A stretch of DNA of 64,000 bases from an uncultured Chitinophagaceae bacterium (GTDB taxonomy: Bacteria; Bacteroidota; Bacteroidia; Chitinophagales; Chitinophagaceae). The notes beneath the pieces are model-generated. The model ran no database searches and had not been told where the DNA came from. It saw nothing but the letters and a program-made list of their open reading frames with translations. Below, piece after piece: positions 54,682-62,432 of this stretch; position 1 is the stretch's first letter, and the number at the start of each line of letters is the position of its first letter. Both the position numbers and the translations under genes were made by a program. The DNA lies in contig CALCII010000012.1 in the NCBI GenBank assembly GCA_937907395.1, forward strand, positions 62,001 to 126,000. Reading direction: 5' to 3'.

Positions 54682-56214
54682 TTAATACAAGTTAAACGCA
54701 ATTGTGGGCAGTTTTCGTGTGTTGCCACCGGGGCCAACTGCTTTAATTTCATCCAGTACAACTGTTGTACCTGGGCGACAGCGGTTGATCAGATCCTGTA
54801 CGGGCCCGAATGAATTTCCCTGAATACCGGGTCTTACACCTGGTGATTCCTGGAAACCGGCTCCTGTAGCGTAAAATGTAAAGCTGGTCACTGTAAAGTT
54901 TACACCTTCAAATACGAAATCCTTTAAATCGGCACGAATACCTTGCTGTGCTTTAAATACGTTGGCAGGCATACGACCTCCGGTGCTGGCCCCCACCATA
55001 GGTGTAGGATCGGGCACGGTTTTCACACGGAATGTAAAGGATGAGGTTTTACCATCGGCATTTACAGTTACAACAGCTGTACCTGGAGAGGATGGATTGG
55101 AAACATACTTTCCAGGACCAATTTTTTTCAGTGATCCGTTATTGATTGAAGCACTAACTTTCTCATCACCTACGTTACCACCGGTCACTGCCAGTTCATT
55201 ATCCAGACCGATATACAATACTTTTACTTTTTCAGCACTTACGAATGCGCCTGTTGGAGTACCTACGGTATATTCAATTTTTGATTCACTGACCTGATCT
55301 TTACCGTCCTGATCTTTATAACGGATAATTACAGGTACACTGCCACTGCTGTTTCCAACCGGAGTTTTATAAACGGCTACGCCATTTTCATCCATTGGTA
55401 CCGCACGACCACCAATTGTTACCTGGGGTAATGCTTTGGTGTTAAAGGCACCAATACCGGCAGTGATTTGTAATTCCTGTCCGGGGAAAAGATAAGTAGA
55501 GTTTGCACCCACAATCGGAGCAAATTTGTCGAAACGTACCACTACCTGTCCCACTCTGCTATGGAATTCATTTACCATACGGTTTTCGGTAGTTTTCACG
55601 TCGTTCTGGAATTTGCTGAGCATTGTTAAGGCAGCTACAGTTGGAGTCATATGGAAGTAAGCCATTGTCCACGTAACATTACCCAGTTTTGAGTTGCTAA
55701 CTTTAGGAATAGTAAGGTCGAGGGGAATACTTTTTTCCATTGCTTTACCAACTTCGGGATCAAGCGCCAGAATTTTTGTTTTGTATTCTTCCAGTTTCTT
55801 TCTCAGTTTTTCGCCTTCTCCTTCTTTATCCATAATACGGGTAGCCACATCAATATTATCTTCTTTGAAGCCTCCTTCCGGATTAGCCGGATCAAAGCCT
55901 GCACCAACTTTAATTTTCAATTTGATGCTTTCAATGAGATCGGAGATTTCTTTTGATAAACGAACGGCTTCCTGTGCTTTGGGCATCCAGAGTTTCGCTT
56001 TTTCTAATGTTGTAGGATCTTTCATTTTTTCTTCGAAAGATGCCATAATTGTTTCTGTAGAGGCGTTTACCACCCTGCTTGTAGTGGTAAGTGAGTTATC
56101 CACCACTTTAAAGGCATTGATGATCTCTGCTGATACGTTCAGGGCTAACAAAGCTGTTAACACCAGGTACATCAGGTTGATCATCTTCTGCCGGGGCTCT
56201 TTAGGAAGTGCCAT
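54682..56214 (-). CDS. gldM: Type IX secretion motor protein GldM (PorM)
   Basis: 510 residues. PRQKMINLMYLVLTALLALNVSAEIINAF places one membrane helix (about 14-32) whose residues pack with GldL. The long periplasmic part has a helical D1-like segment followed by beta domains (RVGQVVVRFDKFAPIVGANSTYLFPGQELQI; SAEKVKVLYIGLDNELAVTGG), as in the GldM/PorM structure. It carries torque from the inner-membrane motor to the GldK-GldN ring. Gap to gldL is 57 bases. Confidence 0.93.
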   Translation of the reverse strand: MALPKEPRQKMINLMYLVLTALLALNVSAEIINAFKVVDNSLTTTSRVVNASTETIMASFEEKMKDPTTLEKAKLWMPKAQEAVRLSKEISDLIESIKLKIKVGAGFDPANPEGGFKEDNIDVATRIMDKEGEGEKLRKKLEEYKTKILALDPEVGKAMEKSIPLDLTIPKVSNSKLGNVTWTMAYFHMTPTVAALTMLSKFQNDVKTTENRMVNEFHSRVGQVVVRFDKFAPIVGANSTYLFPGQELQITAGIGAFNTKALPQVTIGGRAVPMDENGVAVYKTPVGNSSGSVPVIIRYKDQDGKDQVSESKIEYTVGTPTGAFVSAEKVKVLYIGLDNELAVTGGNVGDEKVSASINNGSLKKIGPGKYVSNPSSPGTAVVTVNADGKTSSFTFRVKTVPDPTPMVGASTGGRMPANVFKAQQGIRADLKDFVFEGVNFTVTSFTFYATGAGFQESPGVRPGIQGNSFGPVQDLINRCRPGTTVVLDEIKAVGPGGNTRKLPTIAFNLY

Positions 56215-56271
56215 GTTGTTCTGATTTTGATTTTGTTCTGGTTACTGGTTTTCTTTCTGAATCACATTCAA

Positions 56272-57024
56272 TTATCTACCCTGCATGGCATTGATCATAT
56301 TACCATAGATGTTATTGAGGGTACCGAGGTTTTTCGCAAGAGATGCGATTTGATCATGCGCTTTTTTCGCATCATCAACACTTCCCTGCATAGCCTCAGA
56401 AGCCTGAACCAGATTACCGTAGAACTTATTCATCGCTTTCAGATGGTTATTGGTATCCTGTAACTCTAATTCATAAATAGTATTTAAAGAACTGAGATTT
56501 TTAGTCATGCTTTGAACCTGCTCGTGAAATTGCTTAGTACCTTCTGCAGCACTGTTGAATGCAGAAACAGAAGCAGCAGCCTGTTGGTAAGCATCTTTCA
56601 TACCACCAATCGCATTAGCAGCTTCTTTTGTTTTAGCGCTTAAGTCACCAGTTGCAGAAACCACATCACCCACTTCTTTTAAACCACCAACAGTTGTGTT
56701 CAACTTCTGGAAGTTATCGCTCAATGATTTCAGGTTGGCAGGAGTGATATCTGCATCCTGAAGCATTTTATCCAAAGAAGCAAGTGCAGGAGTTCCGGCA
56801 GCTTTACCGCCACCACCTTCTTCAGCTCCGTGAAGGCCATATCCTTGGGTTGAGAGATACGCATAAACAAGGAAGATACCTGCTTCAGTCAACAGACCGA
56901 TAGTAAGCATCATATCGGCAAATGAAAGGTGAAGGATTTTAGCCCATGCACCAAAGATTACAACTGCCGCACCAAGAGATACAATAATGTTTGAGATTTT
57001 TTCGGTGGATTGAGAAACTGCCAT
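56272..57024 (-). CDS. gldL: Type IX secretion motor protein GldL (PorL)
   Basis: 250 residues. Two membrane helices lie near the N-terminus (about 10-30 and 37-57); Glu47 in the second (LTIGLLTEAGIFLVYAY) sits where the motor glutamate of GldL is known to lie. A long cytoplasmic helical, Ala/Ser-rich domain follows (about 75-250). With GldM it forms the proton-driven rotary motor that powers secretion and gliding. A gap of 103 bases separates it from gldK. Confidence 0.93.
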   Translation of the reverse strand: MAVSQSTEKISNIIVSLGAAVVIFGAWAKILHLSFADMMLTIGLLTEAGIFLVYAYLSTQGYGLHGAEEGGGGKAAGTPALASLDKMLQDADITPANLKSLSDNFQKLNTTVGGLKEVGDVVSATGDLSAKTKEAANAIGGMKDAYQQAAASVSAFNSAAEGTKQFHEQVQSMTKNLSSLNTIYELELQDTNNHLKAMNKFYGNLVQASEAMQGSVDDAKKAHDQIASLAKNLGTLNNIYGNMINAMQGR

Positions 57025-57127
57025 AAGAGTTGGTTTTATAATGATGATTCAAAGATGACGATCCGTTCAGCAACGGTTATTGTTCTGAAAAGTCGTCGGG
57101 TGGGTTTTTATTTGTTTAAAAAATCGA

Positions 57128-58393
57128 TTACTTTTTACGCATGGTAGGTGGCAAATCAATAACACAGCGGAAGCCTATATAAGATTTGGCTGTATCCTGG
57201 TACTCATAGTTACGAGTACTTGTTTGCAGGAAATAACCTACATCTTTCCAGCTTCCTCCTCTGGTTACTTTACGTTTCATACGGGGAGGATCAGAATCTT
57301 TAGCATTGTAACGGATATCAGGGTTCATGTCATGAGCGAAGTTGTATCCACCTTCATAATAGAGAGACCCTGTCCATTCTGCTACGTTACCGGCCATATT
57401 ATACAGGCCAAAATCGTTTGGCCAGTATGCGTCGGCACGAACTGTATAAAAACCACCGTCTTCCGGATAGTTACCACGGCCTGGTTTGAAGTTGGCCATT
57501 AAACATCCTTTACGGTTACGGAGATAATAGTTACCCCAGGGGAACATGGATTGTGAACGACCACCTCTTGCAGCATATTCCCATTCTGCTTCTGTAGGCA
57601 GACGGAAGCTTGATTCGGTAGCTTTCTTTTTAGACTCCAGGAATCCATTGAGATAGCGTGTGCGCCAGTTACAAAATGCGGTTGCCTGTTTCCAGTTTAC
57701 TCCTACTACAGGGTAATTTGCAAAAGCAGGATGAGAGAAGTAGCGAACACTCATAGGTTCATTATAGCTGTAAGAGAAATCACGAACCCACACCAGGGTA
57801 TCGGGATAAATCTTAACCGGGTTCTTTACAATGAATTTAGAACGGGGCTCGTTGGGTTTACGATAAGCCGCAGCTTTATAATCAAGATATTCTTCCTGGT
57901 AAATTAATTTGTCGGGGTCAATTTCCATGCGGCCATACAAACGATCATCCGGAGCCAGCATCATTTGCCCTAATTTTTCGTACACGTTTTTCTCTTTCCA
58001 GATGCCAGCCATTTTCTTTGGATCCAGATTGCCGGTTTTGGCATCCTTATAACCAAGAAGAGTGGCTGCAATAGAGTCACGTACATAATATACAAATTGC
58101 TTGTACTCACTGTTTGTGATTTCCGTTACATCCATCCAGAATCCGTTAATAGACATCTGGCGGTTACGGGCTGTATAAGCGTAGTTGATATCCTCATCGC
58201 TGGGTCCCATATGAAAGGTACCCTGAGGGATATGCACCATACCATAAGGTTTGGAAATACCTGCAGGAGCTCCATAGGCTACACCCATTAACTGGCCATT
58301 GCTGGCAGTATTTGCTGACTTGGATTTGCCGCAGCTGGCTGCGAGTAGGGATAATGCGGCGAAAGAAAGGCAACTCAAGAGTCGGTTCTTCAT
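57128..58393 (-). CDS. gldK: Type IX secretion lipoprotein GldK (PorK)
   Basis: 421 residues from ATG 58393; the frame extends to 58498 through the promoter. Lipoprotein signal ends SLLAASC (Cys21). The body is an FGE-sulfatase (SUMF1) domain: VHIPQGTFHMGPSDED, INGFWMDVTEITNSEYKQFV, FRLPTEAEWEYAARGG and NVAEWTGSLYYEG, as in GldK/PorK. It anchors the GldK-GldN ring to the outer membrane. First gene of the operon; a -7 element lies at 58426. No porP/sprF gene precedes it. Confidence 0.93.
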   Translation of the reverse strand: MKNRLLSCLSFAALSLLAASCGKSKSANTASNGQLMGVAYGAPAGISKPYGMVHIPQGTFHMGPSDEDINYAYTARNRQMSINGFWMDVTEITNSEYKQFVYYVRDSIAATLLGYKDAKTGNLDPKKMAGIWKEKNVYEKLGQMMLAPDDRLYGRMEIDPDKLIYQEEYLDYKAAAYRKPNEPRSKFIVKNPVKIYPDTLVWVRDFSYSYNEPMSVRYFSHPAFANYPVVGVNWKQATAFCNWRTRYLNGFLESKKKATESSFRLPTEAEWEYAARGGRSQSMFPWGNYYLRNRKGCLMANFKPGRGNYPEDGGFYTVRADAYWPNDFGLYNMAGNVAEWTGSLYYEGGYNFAHDMNPDIRYNAKDSDPPRMKRKVTRGGSWKDVGYFLQTSTRNYEYQDTAKSYIGFRCVIDLPPTMRKK

Positions 58394-58425
58394 TGTCGAG
58401 TATTTATTTTCTAATAGGTATTGGA

Positions 58426-58433
58426 CAAAAATA
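58426..58433 (-). promoter_or_regulatory. -7 element of the gldKLMN operon
   Basis: Minus strand TATTTTTG, full match to TAnnTTTG, 32 bases before the gldK ATG. Upstream TTCG is a weak -33 match. Confidence 0.5.
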
Positions 58434-58547
58434 ACGAAATCCTCTACGAATTTCGTCCGTTTCATCCGCAATGCTAATATTATTTTTTTAAATATCAAAA
58501 TGTTTTAATAAGGCTATTTCATAACGCTACGTGTATACTTTTATTGT

Positions 58548-60620
58548 CTATTTCCGCTCCGATTTCAAAATTTCCATGAAATCTTCCATATTTTCTGCCG
58601 GAAGACCACAGGCATATTGCTTACAGAGATAAAATAACAACGGGCCATCTTCCCCTTTTCCTTTCCGTTCTAATAATGGGAATTGATCGTTACCTGACCT
58701 GGCTGACTGCATCACTTTATTAGGCAAGTACAGTTTCAACACTTCGTCTCGTCCTTTCTGGAAATCCTGCCCGGTAACTGCAATTTCAAAAAAACCCTGA
58801 ACCTGATTTGCCAGTAAAAGCCCCCAATTTCCAAATGAGGCTGGGTACCTTACCACTGCATCCTTTAACGCACCCAGCATCTGAACACTTTTGTTCACCC
58901 ATTCCGATCGGGCAAATATAATACCCAAATAATTATAAACATGCGCCATTTCTGCATTTCCTGAAGGCAAAGCGCCATCATACACCTCTTTTTTTCTAAC
59001 TACCAAATGTTCGCTATTTTTTTGTGTGAAAAACAAAAAAGGAGACTCGCTATCGGTAAACAAATCGGTAACGAGTTGAGCTGCTTTTTCTGCCTCATGC
59101 AAATACGCAATATCTGAAGTTATTTCCTGTAATGAAATCAAGGCATGGATGAGAAAAGAAAGGTCATCCAGGTAGGCATTAAAACGTGCCTCCCCATTTT
59201 TATACGTATGATGAAATTGTCCTTTATCATTCTTAAATGAGCTGAGCATAAATTTCATGTTTCGTTGTGCCAGCTCACGGTAACGTTCCTGTGCAGTTGC
59301 TTCAAACGCCATGCAAAGTGCCTGATTCATCAATGCATTCCAGCCGAGAATGATTTTATCGTCGAGCAAAGGACGAATTCGTCCGCTACGCACCTGGTAT
59401 AATTTTTCAAGATTCGCTTTTCTCCACTCTTCAAACCATTCTGTATCTATCTTATTCTCACTACAAAACTGCTGTTTCGGTTTTTTTACCCAAAGTATAT
59501 TCGTTTCTTCCCAGTTGCCCTGTGCTGTGATGTTATAATAGTTGCAGAAAAGATCGGCTTCACTACCCAATACCCGGCGCACTTCTTCTTCCTGCCAGGT
59601 ATAGTATTTCCCTTCCACACCTTCGCTATCGGCATCCAGTGCCGAATAAAATCCATCTTCGGGGGACAACATTTCCCGTTCAACAAAAGCAATGGTTTCC
59701 TGTATAGCAATTTTATATTCTTCCCGGTTGGTGATTTTATAAGCATCGGAAAGCGCCATCAGCAACAATGCATTATCGTACAACATTTTTTCAAAATGCG
59801 GCACCAGCCATTCTGCATCGGTACTATAACGGGCCAATCCGCCTCCCACATGATCATAAATGCCTCCCATGATCATTTTATCCAGACTTAAACAGGCCTG
59901 ATCCAGCGCTTCTTTATTGCCTGTGCTGTTATAATACTGAAGCAGGAACCGGATGACGAATGTTTGCGGAAATTTGGGCGCTCTTCCAAACCCTCCCCAC
60001 TCTCTATCGGCCGTTTTCATGATGTTTACAAACATGTCCTCCAGCATACTGCTATGAAACAACTCATGTGCAGGAACCAGATTATTGTGCAATAAATCTG
60101 CCCCAAACGAATTGGAATTGGCGAGATGTGTAACCAGGTTATTGGCCTGCTCTTCAATTTCTTCTCTGCGGTTTTGAAAAGCATCGGCTACGCCATGCAA
60201 TACTTCTTTCCAGGATGCACGATTGTAGGCCCGCAACGGAGGAAAATAAGTACCCCCATAAAATGGTTTGAGATCGGGGGTGAGAAATACATTCAGGGGC
60301 CAGCCACCACTGCCCGTCATTGCCTGCACTGCATCCATGTAGATATGATCCAGATCGGGCCGTTCTTCCCTGTCAATTTTGATATTGATGAAATGGCGGT
60401 TCATCAATGCAGCAGTAGAAGCTTCTTCAAAACTTTCCCGTTCCATAACATGGCACCAATGACAGGAAGAATAACCAATACTGATCAGGATGGGTTTGTT
60501 CTCTTCTTTAGCACGTTGTAAAGCTTCATCGCCCCATGGATACCAGTCTACAGGATTGTGAGCGTGTTGGAGTAAATACGGACTTGTTTCGTTAATTAAA
60601 CGGTTCGTATGCTGCATCAT
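58548..60620 (-). CDS. Thioredoxin-domain protein, YyaL/DUF255 family
   Basis: 690 residues. The N-terminal DUF255 thioredoxin-like domain begins NRLINETSPYLLQHAHNPVDWYPWG and holds the CxxC at Cys53-Cys56 (YSSCHWCHVME). An (alpha/alpha)6-barrel like that of N-acylglucosamine epimerases follows, with GGIYDHVGGGLARYSTDAEWLVPHFEKMLYDNA and FYSALDADSEGVEGKYYTW. Family members (bacterial YyaL, human SPATA20) lack an assigned reaction. Cytoplasmic. Upstream of the gld operon on the same strand. Confidence 0.92.
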   Translation of the reverse strand: MMQHTNRLINETSPYLLQHAHNPVDWYPWGDEALQRAKEENKPILISIGYSSCHWCHVMERESFEEASTAALMNRHFINIKIDREERPDLDHIYMDAVQAMTGSGGWPLNVFLTPDLKPFYGGTYFPPLRAYNRASWKEVLHGVADAFQNRREEIEEQANNLVTHLANSNSFGADLLHNNLVPAHELFHSSMLEDMFVNIMKTADREWGGFGRAPKFPQTFVIRFLLQYYNSTGNKEALDQACLSLDKMIMGGIYDHVGGGLARYSTDAEWLVPHFEKMLYDNALLLMALSDAYKITNREEYKIAIQETIAFVEREMLSPEDGFYSALDADSEGVEGKYYTWQEEEVRRVLGSEADLFCNYYNITAQGNWEETNILWVKKPKQQFCSENKIDTEWFEEWRKANLEKLYQVRSGRIRPLLDDKIILGWNALMNQALCMAFEATAQERYRELAQRNMKFMLSSFKNDKGQFHHTYKNGEARFNAYLDDLSFLIHALISLQEITSDIAYLHEAEKAAQLVTDLFTDSESPFLFFTQKNSEHLVVRKKEVYDGALPSGNAEMAHVYNYLGIIFARSEWVNKSVQMLGALKDAVVRYPASFGNWGLLLANQVQGFFEIAVTGQDFQKGRDEVLKLYLPNKVMQSARSGNDQFPLLERKGKGEDGPLLFYLCKQYACGLPAENMEDFMEILKSERK

Positions 60621-60668
60621 TCAGCAAATATGATAACAGCTGTTGAAAGACAACGACTCTGTGGAAGA

Positions 60669-61454
60669 TTATTTTTTTAACCCGGCCAGGAAGCGATCCA
60701 GTGCAGAAACCATACTGGGAGCCATTGGTTCAGGAGCCTTGATTTCCAGTTTCAATCCGGCTTCTTCCACCGCTTTGAATGTGTTGGCACCAAAAGCACC
60801 GATGAATGTTCCGTTTTGTTTGTACTTGGGCAAGTTTTCAAACAGGCTTTTTACACCACTTGGAGTGAAAAAACAGATCATATCAAAATTCCCTTTCTCC
60901 ACCACTTCCTTTACATCATTACTTACAGTTTTGTAAAGTACCGGCGTGGCAAATTCGCAACCATTGGAACGCAACCAACCCACAATCTCATTATCTGCAT
61001 TTTCACTGCAAGGATACAGGAAGCGTTCGTTGCTTTTATGTTTATTGATCACATCAAAAAGGCTTTTATTGGTACCATCGGCACCATAAAACACTTTGCG
61101 TTTCCTGTATAAAATAAATTTCTGAAGATATAAGGCCACCGCTTCGGTAATGCAGAAATACTTAGTGTCCTGTGAAACTGCCACCCTCATTTCTTCACAG
61201 ATGCGGAAGAAGTGGTCAATTGCATGACGACTGGTGAAAACAACAGCAGAATAAGCTGCTATCTCAATTTTTTGTTTCCGGAAATCTTTAGATGAAACAC
61301 CCTCAATCCTGATAAACGGATGGAATGATAATTGCACACTGTATTTCTTCGCTAATTCGAAATATGGCGACTTATCTGACTCCGGTTTAGGCTGTGTGAT
61401 TAAAATAGATTTAACCGCCTTTGATTTAAGTGTCTTCTGCCCGCTTTTTTCCAT
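60669..61454 (-). CDS. hemD: Uroporphyrinogen-III synthase
   Basis: 261 residues, two-lobed HemD fold: ILITQPKPESDKSPYFELAKKY, YSAVVFTSRHAIDHFF and the hinge region, then FLYPCSENADNEIVGWLRSNG and MICFFTPSGVKSLFENLPKY. Sequence conservation in this family is low, but these segments match it well. It closes hydroxymethylbilane to uroporphyrinogen III in heme and cobalamin synthesis. TACCTTTG at 61475-61482 (minus) is a likely -7 element, so it may have its own promoter inside the short gap after the DUF4271 gene. Confidence 0.85.
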   Translation of the reverse strand: MEKSGQKTLKSKAVKSILITQPKPESDKSPYFELAKKYSVQLSFHPFIRIEGVSSKDFRKQKIEIAAYSAVVFTSRHAIDHFFRICEEMRVAVSQDTKYFCITEAVALYLQKFILYRKRKVFYGADGTNKSLFDVINKHKSNERFLYPCSENADNEIVGWLRSNGCEFATPVLYKTVSNDVKEVVEKGNFDMICFFTPSGVKSLFENLPKYKQNGTFIGAFGANTFKAVEEAGLKLEIKAPEPMAPSMVSALDRFLAGLKK

Positions 61455-61474
61455 ACCTGTCGGGAAAATTTCTG

Positions 61475-61482
61475 CAAAGGTA
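61475..61482 (-). promoter_or_regulatory. Candidate -7 element of hemD
   Basis: Minus strand TACCTTTG, full match to TAnnTTTG, 20 bases before the hemD ATG. No good -33 element at the normal distance. Confidence 0.4.
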
Positions 61483-61493
61483 CATACATTCTT

Positions 61494-62375
61494 TTACATA
61501 AAACGTATCAGCAATTTGTAAATAAGCAGCAGGGGCGCTATTTCAACAGCCAGGAAATAGATCATGAAATGTATACGGCTCACCTTAACTTCTGACTGAA
61601 CGGGTTGATACGCCCTTAAAAAACGGTAGAGAAAGAGTCCGCTCACCAGTATAAATGACAGTGTAAGTGATACAGCCACCACTTCATGAGGAGCAAATGC
61701 AATGAGGACAATGAATGGAAGAATGGCAATGCCAGCCACTTTGTTTATCAGAAACACAATGAAAGTATAGGTTTCTGTAGCGGTGCTGATATTAAACAGC
61801 CATCCGCTGAGGCGCATGAAAAAATATTTGCCAGCATAAAGTAACAGTAAAGCCGCTGCCGCTACAACAGGAATCATCCAGGCATCCAGCTCCGTAGCCA
61901 CATGATAATAGTTGCTGAGGAGGTATACATAGAGTCCAAATGAAAGGCCGAAGAAAATATTATAGAATAAAGATTGCTGACCCGATTGTACCAATTGCTC
62001 ACGTATCTGGTTAATACGGAGTGATGTGCGGAAAAAGAAACGGAACAAATCCTTAAAGTAGCGGGGGTAGCTCAGCCGCAGTAACCCAAAGATGAGCAAC
62101 AGACCTAACGTATAGTAAAAAAGCCAGTCCTTGTTTCTATCTGTTTTTTTCTCTTCGTTAAATACCTGTGCCTGAGAAAAAATATTCAAATGCAATTTCT
62201 TCAACACCTCCTGTTTGCACGAATCAAATGGCGGAAGTTGTAACTGGATGACCGTTTGTTGTTGCACAATTACTGTATCTGAAGAACCACCTGAAGCAGG
62301 AGTAATATTTAACGAATCCTGTGCCTGGCAGAATATGTTCAGAAACAAAAAACAAACAAAAAGTATGAGTCGCAT
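61494..62375 (-). CDS. DUF4271 membrane protein
   Basis: 293 residues. Signal peptide (ending FCQAQ), a short periplasmic segment, then about seven membrane helices from residue 86 onward, with LRLSYPRYFKDLFRFFF between the first two, characteristic of DUF4271. Genes of this family neighbour hemD in many Bacteroidota, as here (39 bases apart). Function unknown; the location suggests an envelope or heme-linked role, which is inference only. Confidence 0.85.
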   Translation of the reverse strand: MRLILFVCFLFLNIFCQAQDSLNITPASGGSSDTVIVQQQTVIQLQLPPFDSCKQEVLKKLHLNIFSQAQVFNEEKKTDRNKDWLFYYTLGLLLIFGLLRLSYPRYFKDLFRFFFRTSLRINQIREQLVQSGQQSLFYNIFFGLSFGLYVYLLSNYYHVATELDAWMIPVVAAAALLLLYAGKYFFMRLSGWLFNISTATETYTFIVFLINKVAGIAILPFIVLIAFAPHEVVAVSLTLSFILVSGLFLYRFLRAYQPVQSEVKVSRIHFMIYFLAVEIAPLLLIYKLLIRFM

Positions 62376-62385
62376 GAGGAGATCA

Positions 62386-62415
62386 CAAAATTAAGGGGTT
62401 CGGATATTGCATCAA
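62386..62415 (-). promoter_or_regulatory. Consensus Bacteroidota promoter of the DUF4271-hemD pair
   Basis: Minus strand TTG, 19 bases, TAATTTTG; exact match to TTG-N19-TAnnTTTG, ten bases before the DUF4271 ATG. Confidence 0.68.
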
Positions 62416-62432
62416 TTTGAAAAGCAAGCTTC

